Shown here: positions 42,731 through 53,546 of the stretch, piece by piece
Layout: each line of letters begins with the position of its first letter
Numbering within the stretch: the first letter of the stretch is position 1
From: Nigrospora sphaerica
Taxonomy: Eukaryota; Ascomycota; Sordariomycetes; Amphisphaeriales; Apiosporaceae
NCBI GenBank assembly: GCA_018287875.1
Contig: JAGVVL010000009.1
Coordinates: 4,340,001-4,404,000, forward strand
Length of the DNA stretch: 64,000 bases
Direction: 5' to 3'
Program-made: the position numbers and the translations under genes
Notes under the pieces: model-generated
The model's database searches: none
What the model was told of the DNA's origin: nothing
The model's input: the letters and a program-made list of their open reading frames with translations, nothing else

Positions 42731-43872
42731 CCTTGCGTGGGCGGGCTTTGGTGAAGAGGGAGGGAAACTGAGGGCAGCCCAAACCGCCGGCTTCGCTCCG
42801 AGCGAAAAGAAACCCCGACTGTCTTATGTTCCCGTATGCCGAGGAAGTAACAGTGAACACGCGGCTGAGCCCTCCCTTGCGATGAGTGGCTGTCGCCGAA
42901 CCGGCCGGCCAGAGCCCGCGTTCTGGGCCCGGTACAGCATGGGCGCAGCTCTCAGCCATTCGCCGGCCACCGTGATTTCAGTTTGCCAAGACCCGGGCCT
43001 TGCCTGCTGCAGCGTCGTACATGCTGTCATGGCTACGAAATCTGACGGTGCCGACCGCAAGCCTCACGAAATGGAGGGGAACCCGACGGCGTCGACGGCG
43101 TCGACGGTTGGCTTGGAGATACGCCTAGGCGGCCTTCAGTCTCATGGCTGGCCCAATTTTCGGGACTGCCAGCGCCCCGGGCGTAATTTACTTCGGCGTG
43201 GCTGTCCCGTACGCGGCAGGACGGCCTGCGTAAATGGAGGGCCGGAGGACGGCAGGACGGACGCCCTCGTATCCCACAGGCGCGACGGAAGACGCCGAGT
43301 CAGGCGACAGCGAAAATAGCGACAGCGCTAAGGGGGCCTCGCCGGGCCTCCCCTTCGATTTGAGTCTGGACGGGCTGGGGACCGGCTCACTGCTCTCGGC
43401 CGCATGCGCGACGTCCACTGGGCAGCGAGCCTAGGGAAACCTGCAAGCGTAGAGGCCGCCACGGGACAAAAAGCCTAATCGACGCGCGGGACCCTCTGGG
43501 GGGTTGCCGCGACAGCCATGAATTCGGGACCATGGGGTAGGGAGCCGAGGCATCGTGCCGCCAGCCCTTGGCGCAGGGGCGGAGGAATTGGTTGGAACCG
43601 AATAGTGAAGAGGAGACATTGAGCAAGGGCATTGGCCAGAAGAACAGACGAAAGATGGGGGGGAGCAGCTGCATAGGATGAGGTGCGTCCGGAGCGCCAT
43701 GACGAACCGCCGGCCACTGGAAGCGAGGAGCGCGTCACCTGCACGCGAGTGTGTCAATAAAGAAAGGGCGGTCCGCCACCGTCGCGCAATACGAGTGACC
43801 CGGGGCTTGTGTCAAGCCGACCAGGGGCCTCGGTTGTCATCGCAGAACACTTGCCATGCCCAACGCGCCCTC
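42731..43872. other. Intergenic, no gene seen
   Basis: Promoter of the type II membrane protein, a GACGGCGTC-type repeat near 43087-43109, and the 3' flank of the oxysterol-binding gene. An open frame at 42882-43319 lacks any domain. Confidence 0.5.
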
Positions 43873-45234
43873 TCAGTCCCGGGCATCCTCGGCTCCGTCG
43901 CCATCGTCGCCGCCGCCGCCGCCGGGCACGAGGCCGGGGTGCCAGGTGGCGGGGTCGCGTAGCAGGCGCTCGGCGGCGTCGACGCCGACGAACTTCCAGA
44001 CGCCGGCGGTGCGATCGGGGTCGAGGGCGGGGCGGTCCGAGGCGGGAATGCCGCGGGCGAGGACTTGGAACTCGTCGTCCCTGGCGGCGCGGTAGAAGAA
44101 GAGGCGGGGCCAGTGGCCGCCGTCGCCGTCGCCTTCGGCCGCCCGCAGCGCGCGCTGGCCGGCCTCGAGGCGCGCCTTGGCGGCCGCGACGCGCCCAAAG
44201 TCGCCCGCCGCCACGCCGGCCCGCACCGCCGCCCAAGCGCGCCGGCTCTCCCACGGGCTCTGGCGGGCCGGCGGCGCCGTGCGCAGCGGCGCCCGCGCCA
44301 CGGCGTCGACGCGCAGCCTCTCGACGACGGCCCCGCCCGCGCTCGCGTCGGCGATTCTGAGCTCGCCGGCCCACGACCCCGTCACCTCGTACAGGGGACG
44401 GTTCCCGTCGCGCAGGTCCACGAGCGTGGCGTGGACGGCCTGGTTCCTACCGCCGCCGCCGCCGCGCCCCAGCCCCAGCAGCCCGCCCGCCGACTTGCCC
44501 GCGCCGAAGCGCACCGTGCTCAGATAGCCCGAGCTGCTCGAGACGTAGCACGTGCCGGCGAGGTCCGGGTAGGGGCGGCCCGTCACGAGGCCGCGGACCG
44601 TCATGGTCGGCAGCGTCAGCAGGTGGCTCTCGCCGTGGCCCTCGTCGCGCAGGATGGCGTGGCCGACCTGCCGGATCGTCACGCCCGACATGGCCCCGAA
44701 CGAGGTCTCCTGCGCGATGTAGCCCGACGACGAGAGGAGCGCCCGCCGGTTGTACAGGTGGCACGCCGTCACGGGCGGGTGGTGGCTGACCTGCTCGACG
44801 ATGAGCTGCGTGTGCGAGCCGGCCGCTTCTTCCCCGGCCGCCTCCCCGTCGGCGTCGGCGTCGGCGTCGGCAAACGTGCCCAGGAACAACTCCCCTAGGA
44901 AGGCGTTCAGCGGCTTCTTGGCGCCCCCGCCCTCGCCTTCGCCTTCGCCGTCCGGGTCGCCGTTCACAGGCGCGTACACCTGCCGCTTTAGGCTGCAGAG
45001 GAAGTTCTCGAGCACGAGCAGGGCGCGGCGGGCCGGGTCGGGTTCGGCAGCGGGTGCTAGGAACAGCGCGTGCCGCTCCGCCAGCGTCGCCGGTATTTCC
45101 GTGACGGATCGCGGCGACAACAGGAAGGGCGGCGCCGTGACATTGGATAGATCACCCTTGACCGTCGCTAGATAGCCCAGGAAGTCTTTGAGCTGCGCCA
45201 GTTGCGACGGCGGTTGCTGCGTGGCCGCCGGCAT
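43873..45234 (-). CDS. Oxysterol-binding protein (Kes1/Osh4-like)
   Basis: Cytosolic lipid-transfer protein of 453 aa, essentially only the ORD domain. It should exchange sterol and PI4P between membranes. The N-terminus GDLSNVTAPPFLLSPRSVTE is the lid and start region of short Osh proteins; the OSBP fingerprint EQVSHHPP is at residues 147-154, the two histidines being the PI4P ligands. KKPLNAFLGELFLG precedes it as expected. The C-terminal half is unusually Ala/Arg/Gly-rich, with an inserted GGGGG segment and a diverged version of the K..E.xQR.LR helix (ARLEAGQRALRAAE); the ending is a Gly/Asp-rich tail. Single exon. Compared with yeast Kes1 (about 434 aa) the length is normal. Confidence 0.85.
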   Translation of the reverse strand: MPAATQQPPSQLAQLKDFLGYLATVKGDLSNVTAPPFLLSPRSVTEIPATLAERHALFLAPAAEPDPARRALLVLENFLCSLKRQVYAPVNGDPDGEGEGEGGGAKKPLNAFLGELFLGTFADADADADGEAAGEEAAGSHTQLIVEQVSHHPPVTACHLYNRRALLSSSGYIAQETSFGAMSGVTIRQVGHAILRDEGHGESHLLTLPTMTVRGLVTGRPYPDLAGTCYVSSSSGYLSTVRFGAGKSAGGLLGLGRGGGGGRNQAVHATLVDLRDGNRPLYEVTGSWAGELRIADASAGGAVVERLRVDAVARAPLRTAPPARQSPWESRRAWAAVRAGVAAGDFGRVAAAKARLEAGQRALRAAEGDGDGGHWPRLFFYRAARDDEFQVLARGIPASDRPALDPDRTAGVWKFVGVDAAERLLRDPATWHPGLVPGGGGGDDGDGAEDARD

Positions 45235-46168
45235 GTTTGCGGGCGTTTCTTTTTCGTGCGCCCACGTGCGGTAGGTGACCTCGGATCCGTCCGGTACGGA
45301 AACCGGCTTCTGTCGCGGAGAAGGAAGAAAAAGGCGAGCTGATCCCTGCTTGTGTGTGTGAAAATCGCTCGTCTATCTCAATTCTCGTTCTTTGTATAGA
45401 CAGGACCTGGGTCTCGGTCTGGGAAAAGAGGCTGTCGTCTTATACTCACGACAACCCGCAAGTGTTTATCTAGTAACGCCGATGGCGGGTGCCTGGTCGC
45501 TTTCGCATCGCCCCGGGGATCGGTTCCTTGCGCCACGAGTGCTTGGTGTGGTGCGCAGGAGACGGGCTTCGCTGGCGTCGCTTACCGAATGGATGACGTC
45601 TTCGCTGGCTGTTCCGAGAGGATGGATACCCAAGACAGCAACAGCACCGCCTCAAAACCAGCAAACTACCAGGTACGCATTGGAGCACACGCCTAAAGGA
45701 TGCACTTACGCCTTGTGTCAGATAAGTACTAAACCACCTAGACGAAGCCGTCCGGCCTTTTCCCTATGCCGCTACCGGCGGATAGGCTGCCTGATCCTAT
45801 CGGCCGAGCGGTCATGACAGAACACAGATACCGACATGGCGAAAACGGGGACGGTGGACGTTTGTTCATGCTCTCATGCCATTCTAGTACTTAGGTACTT
45901 ATGCACAAGGAAAACTGGCTTGCCATAAGGCTTGCTCGTTGGTACTCCCAGACGACGTTGCGGGGAGAGGTCATGCGTCTCTGGCCTCGGGCAGTCTATT
46001 CTTCCGGAATGGGCAATAACACAAAATTGGCCCGTCCTCATCATCGCCATCATCAACATTACGTTTCGTCATGGGCGTACGTGGCGCCTTCCCGCTTCGT
46101 TATCCCTGCCTCTCCCTCACCCCTACCTCTCTCTTTTCCTCACTACGTCAAGGCGTTATGGGTAGGAC
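45235..46168. other. Intergenic, no gene seen
   Basis: Promoter of the oxysterol-binding gene and 3' flank of the dehydratase-like gene. No coding or repeat signal. Confidence 0.5.
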
Positions 46169-47200
46169 TCACGCGAGCAGCTTCTGTAGCGAGTCCATGG
46201 CCTTCTTCGCGTAGGCGCCCATGTCGGGCGAGCCCTTCTCCTGGCCCTTGGGGTCGAAGACTTCCATGGAGAGGTAACCGCGGAAGCCCGTGTCGAGGAC
46301 GCTCTGAAGGAACTCGCGCACGGGCAGGTAGCCGCCGTAGTAGGGCAGGGGGCGGTAGTCGTGGGACCAGCGGCCGCGGGGTCGCAGGTTGTCGGGGCCG
46401 GCGACGGCGTCTTCGAGCGGGGGGTCCATCTTGTAGGCGTCGGAGATCTGCAGCAGGTAGATCTTGTGCGGCGGCACCGTCGTCGCCAGGTCGGCCAGGC
46501 TCTCGTTCCAGCGGGCCTCGACGGCGCTGCGTGGCAGGCCCGGGCCCTCGACGAGGCCCGACCGCGTCGTCGGGTCCCCCCACTCGCCGCCGGCGCTCTG
46601 GAAGGTGTCGAGGCAGAGGCCCAGGTTCGGCCGGTTCGCTTTCTGCACGAGGGTCCAAACGTCGCGCCAGCCGGGCGCCCGCGTCGCCCAGCACCAGTTC
46701 TCGTAGGCGATGCGCGCGCCCTGCGCCGCCGCCAGATCCGCCAGCTCGGCCAGGTCCGCCGCCATGTCATCGAAGGAGGCGTCGGCGATGGCGGGCGCGT
46801 CCGACGAGCCGACTTGCAGCATGTCCGTGTCGACGGCGCGCATCACGCGCAGCCAGCCCTTGGCGCGGGCAAAGGCGTCGGCCCGCTCGGGGCTGCCGCG
46901 CGGCCAGCCCTCAAAGTTGGCAAACGGCTGCAGCATCATGACGCGCAGCCCGTGTTCGCGCACCTGCTCGCGTATCGCCTCGCCGATCTCGACCAGCGCG
47001 TCATAGTCGTCGGGGTCCGGCGCCGAGCCCTTGAGCTGCGCCCCGTACGCCAGCACGTCGGGCATAGACAGCTCCACGGCGTCGAAACCGGCGTCAGCAA
47101 TGGCCTTAAGCTTCAGCGGCAGCGTGTGCGACTCCTGGTACCCGATGCTGCACGTCGCATAGCTCGTCGGCAGCTGCTCCGTCCCGTACTGGATCGGCAT
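46169..47200 (-). CDS. Sugar-phosphate-isomerase-fold, 3-dehydroshikimate dehydratase-like
   Basis: TIM-barrel protein of 343 aa in the AP-endonuclease-2/xylose-isomerase-like superfamily. The closest match I recall is fungal 3-dehydroshikimate dehydratase (qa-4 type), which makes protocatechuate in quinate breakdown. Supporting blocks: CSIGYQESHTLPLKLKAIADAGFDAVEL, RVMMLQPFANFEGW, IAYENWCWATRAPGWRDVWTLVQKANRPNLGLCLDTF (metal-ligand Glu and Asp/His neighbourhood), YLLQISDAYKMDPPL and GYLSMEVFDP. The start at 47200 (MPIQYGTEQLPTSYATCSIGY) is chosen as the last ATG before homology; the frame stays open upstream to 47569 but that part has no conservation. No other quinate-cluster gene is adjacent, so the exact reaction is uncertain. 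Confidence 0.75.
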   Translation of the reverse strand: MPIQYGTEQLPTSYATCSIGYQESHTLPLKLKAIADAGFDAVELSMPDVLAYGAQLKGSAPDPDDYDALVEIGEAIREQVREHGLRVMMLQPFANFEGWPRGSPERADAFARAKGWLRVMRAVDTDMLQVGSSDAPAIADASFDDMAADLAELADLAAAQGARIAYENWCWATRAPGWRDVWTLVQKANRPNLGLCLDTFQSAGGEWGDPTTRSGLVEGPGLPRSAVEARWNESLADLATTVPPHKIYLLQISDAYKMDPPLEDAVAGPDNLRPRGRWSHDYRPLPYYGGYLPVREFLQSVLDTGFRGYLSMEVFDPKGQEKGSPDMGAYAKKAMDSLQKLLA

Positions 47201-48453
47201 CCTGGCCCGGCGCGGCGCGTGAGCGCTGCTGTTTCTGCCGCTATGCCAGGCTCGTCCTGGTTGACGGCTGCAGAGCCGTGGCTCGTAAACGTGGCGGGAT
47301 GGGCAAACGACGAGGGCCGAGTAATCACCCAGAACGGGGACCCCGAAAAGTTGCTGCAGGGCGTCGGCCGGAGGCGCAGCAACGACGTCTATTCTTCGAG
47401 TCGGGATAGCTCTAAGCCACCCACGCGGGCTTTGTTGCTGTGCCGATGGACCGAGGGGTCGTACAACGAATTGCGCCAAGGGGCAGGTAGACGAGAAGGG
47501 GTTCCCTGTTGCTGCTGGATTGGACCGTTCGTTGTTCGTAAAGCAGGTCCGGAACGGTGTATCGTACAATCAGGCGACGGGACAACAGTATTAATGAAAG
47601 TCTATCCTCCTGTTCTCCGTCCGTCTTTCCGTGGATCAACGACGGGTTGTTTGGGGAGAAAGGAGGCGTCGGTTGAGGTGGACCGTTTTCGCGCTGACGT
47701 CAAGACCTGACGACATAGACATGCAACAGCTGCGTTGGGGATCCCAAGTGGTTGCGTTGGACCGGAGGTGAACGTCCGTGATGGCTAGCTACTATTGCTG
47801 CTACTGCCACCACTGCTGCTGCTACTGCTGCCGTAGATATCCAGCTCGCTTACCCTATCTTCCCCTCTCTTTCCCCTTTTCTTTTATCTTGCCCTTTCTT
47901 AGGATCCTTGCACCTTCCCGATTGGCGCACATCTCGGAGGCCAGGCGCTCGGGTTGCATTCGTCGTCTTGGTATCCGGCGTGCACATGCTCTCGGGACTT
48001 GGCGTTGGCGATCCTGCTGCAGCAACACATAGGAGGTACATAGGATAGGTAATCAATTCCTCTTATTCTCGGCACGGGCCTCGTGGCATACCCTGTTTCA
48101 GTAACCACGGGGCCGAGTCTGCGAAAACAGTCGCGCACCGTTTATCGTAATGTGTACGTCTATTGTGGCCGTTGCGCCCGACGTGTATGCACATGCCAAT
48201 CTTGACTGCCTGCCATCCCACCAGCGCCTACCTGGGGAAACGACATTAAAACAGCAGCGTGCACCTTGGTGAGAGACGCGAGAAGCACAATCTACGAGGC
48301 AGAAATAGCAGCAGTGCCACGAGCAGCAGCACTGATAGCGTTACGGTCAGCGCGAGAGAACCTTGCAAGTACTTGTAGAGTGGGTGACCCACAGATCAGT
48401 GGACTGACTGACCTACCTGAGGGGAACCACTATTCTTAAGTAGCCTGGTAGCA
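47201..48453. other. Intergenic with CTG/CTA trinucleotide repeats
   Basis: No gene seen. An imperfect triplet repeat (GCTACTGCC type) occupies about 47789-47832, and AGCAGC clusters occur near 48306-48332. Confidence 0.5.
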
Positions 48454-49140
48454 TTAATCGGATGCTCTGGGGCTATTCATATACATACTTGCCTTCGCTT
48501 GAACCATATCTCTATATTCCTCGCTTGACGTCGGAGAAGGGGGAATACTGTCCCCGAAGTCGGAACCAACGATACGCCGCCTTGGTTCTCGCCGCGCCGT
48601 ACGTTCAGCTTGGAGCTTGGACTCCTCGCGCTTGCGCCTTTCTCGACGTGGTCTCCAACAGCCAACGCACAGAGTATCATATTCCGGATGGCCCTCCTCG
48701 CTCGCCCTCAAGCCAAACCGGTTGCACCACATACAGACAATATGCGACACGCCTTGTATGTCAATCTGATTCCCCCTGACGTATCGTACAGGAGGTGTCC
48801 TTCCTTCGCGGCTTGCCAAGCCGCACTCGACGCAAAAGCGTTTCCGGGCTTCGTCACCAAACCTTCGCCTTTTCCTCTTCAACTGGTTGTCTGCGAATCG
48901 ACCCCTTGGTCTTAGCCGCAGACAGTCGTAGCAGCCGTATAGGTCCTTGCTCTGGGCAAATATAGATGCCTCGGTTTCGTGAAGTTCTTCCGACGACAGT
49001 TTGGGTATGAGGTTGTTGAAGTGGACCGAGGTCAGTTTGAGGGCTATGCAATCAATGGTGTTCAGATACGATATAATCCGATTGTGAAGCTCGCCAGGGA
49101 GGCCGACGATGGAGACAAGAGCCGGACATGATAAGCACAT
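48454..49140 (-). CDS. F-box protein with four CxxC pairs
   Basis: Single-exon protein of 228 aa. Residues 12-46 form an F-box (LPGELHNRIISYLNTIDCIALKLTSVHFNNLI with adjacent residues), the module that binds Skp1 in SCF ubiquitin ligases. After a short linker come four CxxC pairs: C70/C73, C103/C106, C136/C139 and C158/C161, spaced 30, 30 and 19 residues apart, which would bind two zinc ions. No leucine-rich or WD repeat is present, so the Cys module may be the substrate-binding part. The tail is strongly basic (RERRKREESKLQAER) then Ser/Pro-rich. Similar F-box/zinc layouts are common uncharacterised proteins in Pezizomycotina. Target unknown. Confidence 0.75.
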   Translation of the reverse strand: MCLSCPALVSIVGLPGELHNRIISYLNTIDCIALKLTSVHFNNLIPKLSSEELHETEASIFAQSKDLYGCYDCLRLRPRGRFADNQLKRKRRRFGDEARKRFCVECGLASREGRTPPVRYVRGNQIDIQGVSHIVCMWCNRFGLRASEEGHPEYDTLCVGCWRPRRERRKREESKLQAERTARREPRRRIVGSDFGDSIPPSPTSSEEYRDMVQAKASMYMNSPRASD

Positions 49141-49684
49141 TCAAATCGCCCATGGAGGGAAAGATGGCAGTTTTACTTTTGGAAGTCGTCGAGAAGTGCG
49201 GGAAGCAGCATGCCTCTTAAAATTCCATTCGCCAAGTCACCGATCACTTGTTACATAGACAGCCTAAACGCTGCTGCATTGCAGCAGGAAAAGAACCAAT
49301 CGTCTCTTCCGGGGCAGACTGCTCACTTTGCCTCCCTAAGCGAGCCCAATAGGGCGTGGTACGAAGCGTGATAAGAGAACCTCGCGTGGCAAGAGCGTGC
49401 GTCGGGAGGAGCAGGGCCAGCAAGCGTGGCTATTCTGGGATCCTGGGCCAGGCGTTCAGTATTCGTCTCATCTCGCTGGAGGTGCTTTCTGTCGGGTGAA
49501 TAGGCTCCAGTGAGTTTGCACCGTTGCACTTGAACTGAGTTGCTGATATGATAAATTCGTCTCGTCGTCATTCCCGTCACCCTGTACTACATACATGGCT
49601 GCGGTTTCTCGCCCGGTGACGGCGGGCGGGCTGGTGTTGGCTCCCCCAGCCCACCAGGTAATTCCCATCCGGGACCACGGCGCC
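49141..49684. other. Intergenic, no gene seen
   Basis: Upstream region of the F-box gene and 3' flank of the amine oxidase. Nothing recognised. Confidence 0.5.
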
Positions 49685-52042
49685 CTAGCGGATGACGACC
49701 TCTTGGGGGTCCAAATCCGGGCCCGTGCCCTGGCAGTGCGCGGCCGCCGCCTCGGCCTTGTTGCCGTTACCGTTGCAGCAAGACGAAGACGACGACAACA
49801 GCACGCTCGCCTCGTTTTTAAGTGAGGGAACGTCCAGCGCCGGATTGCTGTCGAAGAAGTCGGACGGCTTGATGTGTATCTGGTGAATCTCGACGGGCCT
49901 GGGACGAGGGTCAGCAGGCGCGGGTGCGTGGGGGCCTCAGTAGGAAAGGGGCGCGGATCCGCCCAAGGGAAACAGAAGTACTCACATGACGGGCCAATCC
50001 TCGACGCGCGGGTTGTGTGTCAGGCCAAAGACGGTCCAGACGACGGGGGTGCTCAGGCGGCCCTCGCCGGCGGCGGGGGCCTCGCCGTCGCTGAACCAGT
50101 CGCCGCGGCTAACCATGTCCTCGACGCCGCCGGCGGCGGCCTGGCTCTGGTTGGTGAACTCGCCGGCGGCCCAGAGCTCGCCGTCGCGGTGGCCCGTGAC
50201 CCAGACGTGGTGGGCGGCATAGGGGGCGCGGGCGGCCTGGACGCTGGCCGGGTCGGCGAGCAGCAGCTGGGTAGCGCTCGGGGTGAACTTATAGGCCGTG
50301 GCCTTGCCGCTGACGGGGTTCTTGCGCGTGCGGCTCTCGAGCCGCACGAGCCGGTTGCGGCGCGGCTCGGCGTCGGCGAAGCGCGGCGCCGCCACGACGT
50401 CGCGCCGCACCTCGTAGAAGTTGCCGTGCGGGTTCGTCGCCGGGTTGCGCGCGACGGGCGCGCTCTCCTCAAGCACGACGCGCGTGCCGTCGGCCGCGTA
50501 CGAGTCGACGGCCGGGTCTAGGCGCGCCGCGAAGATGTGCTGGTGGTTCTGGGCCAGGATGCCGGGCGCCACCACGTTGCCGTAGGCGCTCGTCTTGCCG
50601 GCGTCGATGGCCACGACGCTCACGATGCCCGTCGCGCGCGTCTCGAGCGTCAGCCCGCCCGCCGTGTCCAGCTTGTACGCAAAGATGTACTCGTAGTTGG
50701 CCAGCGTGATGACGAACTGCACCACGAGCTCGCGCAGCCGCGTCACCACGGCCCGCCCCGTGCGGAAGTTGGTGTGCTTCCACCCGATGCCGTTGTCCTG
50801 CTCGTGCAGGCACACGACGTTGGGCGCCCGCGCCGGCGCGCCCTCGCTGTCCGTATCCCACGCGTCGAAGTAGTAGATGGCGCCCAAGCAGTCGCAGCCG
50901 AGCCCCAGGTTGTTGGCGTTGTGGCCGGCGCCGCCGTCGCCAAAGTCGAAGGCCTGCTTGCGGTGGAAGGGCGGCCGCGGGTCCGCGTATGGCACCGTCA
51001 TCTCCGAGAAGGACACGCGCAGGAACAGCGGCCGGTTGTCGTAGCACACGTCGTGTAGCACGGCGCCCTCGCGGTGCGTGAAGCCCACCCGGAAGCGCCA
51101 CTTCTGCCACTCCACGAGCGACCCGTCCGTCACCCGGAACGACGCCCCCTCGGGCTGCGTGATGTTGATGGGCTTCATGTCCGTCCGCAGCGGCCGGTCC
51201 AGCAGCTCCGGCACGTACTCGGCCGCCTTGGCCTGCGCGAACATGTCGCGCGGCGTCGTCCCCCGCGCCGTCACCTCCAGCGGGTCGCCGTGTCCGCCCG
51301 TCGCCAGCCGGTCGATGCGGACCAGCTTCTTGCTGCGGAAGTCCATGACGGGGATGATGGGCAGCGGGTAGGCGTAGTGGTTCGAGTCCGGGTTGTTCTT
51401 GGACGCGTCACGGCAGAAGACGAGGCCCTGCATCGTGCGGCCCATGCCCCCCTCGTCGGCGTCCAGCCCGCCGTACGGCCAGGGATCGATGGCGATGGTG
51501 AAGTGCTCGGGGATCTCAAACTCCTCGATCGCCTCCTTGAACATGTCCGACGCCACGCAGGCCTCCTGGAACTCTCCAAACTCGGCCCTGTCGGCGGCGG
51601 TCAGCGTGGGTCAATCAACGTCTACGCAGGACCTTGCGTCTGATACAGGTGAGGGTTTGGCAAGCGAAAGGGGAACCTACGCCGTGTAGCTCGTCTGGCT
51701 TTGGGGCGGGAGCGTCCGCTGCGCCACGACAGTGCCGGCGCCGACGTCGACGACGGCATCGGTGAGGGTGTACTCGCCTGGCGCCTTGATCACGTCGTAC
51801 TCGACCCGGGCCAGGCGGGGCAGGACCGGGAGCTCGCCGTCCTCGTGGCCGTGCTCGACCGCCAGGTACTTGACCAGGTCTTCGCGCCGGGGCTCCTCCA
51901 GCATGGCGGAGCGGAAGAACAGCTTCTCGCCGGCGCCGTGGCTCTTCCCTAGGACCTGCCGGGCCCGGGCAATCTCCTTGTCGTTCAGCGGCTGCAGCGG
52001 GTGCGGCGGGCGCGCGCCCGCAGCGGCGTCGGAAGCAGTCAT
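49685..52042 (-). CDS. Copper amine oxidase (topaquinone-type)
   Basis: Homodimeric copper/TPQ oxidase of about 725 aa that converts primary amines to aldehydes, ammonia and H2O2. Exons on the minus strand: 51681-52042, 49986-51587, 49685-49898; introns 51588-51680 and 49899-49985. The N2/N3 domains cover the first 230 residues (LQPLNDKEIARARQVL; RVEYDVIKAPGEYTLTDAVV). The cofactor precursor is Y419 in LANYEYIF (consensus N-Y-D/E). Copper ligands are the two His of NHQHIFAARLDP and a third in GLTHNPRVEDWPVMP, all present. Exon 3 gives PVEIHQIHIKPSDFFDSNPALDVP, the usual C-terminal region, then a Ser/Asn/Cys-rich tail ending VVIR, so no PTS1. No signal peptide is visible. The enzyme therefore looks complete and cytosolic unless targeted otherwise. 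Confidence 0.92.
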
Positions 52043-53546
52043 CTTGAGCCGGGGAGGGGGAAACCAGACGACACCCAGACCAGGGCGTAAAAGACGTGGG
52101 CTAGAGACGCCGAGTGGCTACGATGACAGGGGCTCTTTTCGTAGTTTGCGGGAGCAGTGGGAAGGGCGCGGGGTCCAAGGGGGATGCAAAAGTCAATGTC
52201 CCACCAGGAACGAATTCATGGACGACACTGAGGCGGGGAAGCCCATCATATATATACCCCAGCAGGAGGTGGAACTTGCATGCACAGGTGCCGTAGTCGC
52301 GGGCGAAAATGCACAATGACTGAAGCTCGGCCGCCATTCCATGGCGACAGAGCGACGTAAGCCGCCTCGCTCCGATGATAGGATATACCCCGCGTATCCC
52401 AGTGATAAGCCGTCTGCAGGCCGGTGGCCACGCCCGCCCTGCCTTGAAAAGGCCAGTGAATGAAGCCCCTACGTGCATACCGGAGGTTGCGCTGCTCCAA
52501 TCGTCGAGGTCCTGTCTCGCCCCCCTTATTTGATAGACCCGGTGATGGCGGGGGTTCGGCAGTGGGCTCGGTCTGTTGGTCATGAGTTGCTAGGGCGAGA
52601 CATGACGCTGATGCGGGGAAAGAGATACTCGGGGTGGTGCTGGAAGAGATCTGGCGGCTCCGCCTGGAGTGTAAAATGGGTTCGGCCTTCTGTACATCCC
52701 ACCTTAACTTGACAACCGTTGCCCCAATCCGGGAGCCAAGACACCAATCGTGCATAGGTGCTCGTGGATCCCTCGGGACGAAGGGCCTGGCGACCAAGCT
52801 GAATGGGACGGATAGGCCTAAGGTTTGCTTGTCGACCTGTCACGGGTGGGTACATGTACGCAGGCCCAGGGTGGCCTGTGTACTTTCCTAACCTCGCCAG
52901 AACTCTTCCGCATCTACTTGCCTCTTTCGATTTCCAACATACTTAGGTAGGGACGGAGTTGGGGTAACCTGATATATGACGGCACGGAACAGAAAGATTA
53001 GGTACGGTGGTTACAGGAGAACCATGCCCTCTTCTTCCTCCCAGTTCAAGCTTAAGTTCCATCCGGGTCCTCTCGGATTGCTTCTGTATACCTATTTCCT
53101 CTTCGAGGCTGATTGTCCCTTCAGCAAAGCTTAGAGGATCTCTGGGCCACCTTCGCACATTCCCAACGACCGAACGCCCGCGTTACCGCTGCTGTCGCCG
53201 AGATCTACATCGCAGTTAGGCTGTAGCAAAAAAGAGCAGGAGATGGGTTCCGCGTGTGTATATTCTTTCTCATGTGATTGTATTTTGGTAATCCGGCCCC
53301 CTGGCTTGTCTACATGTGCCGAACAAAGCTAGCCGAGGGAAGATATGGCCGGGGGAGAGAATGATGCTAGTGGATATGCAGGTTCTCGTGTGATCCCGCT
53401 TCGGAGCCCGTGGGCTCCGGCGATACGGCCTTTGCCCAAGCGCTTTTTGCGCCCATTCGGCCACCCTCGGCCGTTGCGACAGGCCGGGGGAGCGACAATT
53501 GTGGTAAGCGGCAACTGTGTCCGTCGTCTCGCCACCCACCTGCGGC
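52043..53546. other. Intergenic, 1.5 kb, no gene seen
   Basis: Promoter of the amine oxidase in the first 300 bp, then non-coding DNA and the 3' flank of the QPRT gene. Open frames on both strands are short and unrecognised. Confidence 0.5.
52248..52256 (-). promoter_or_regulatory. TATA box of the copper amine oxidase gene
   Basis: TATATATAT on the minus strand about 205 bp upstream of the start codon at 52042. Confidence 0.4.
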
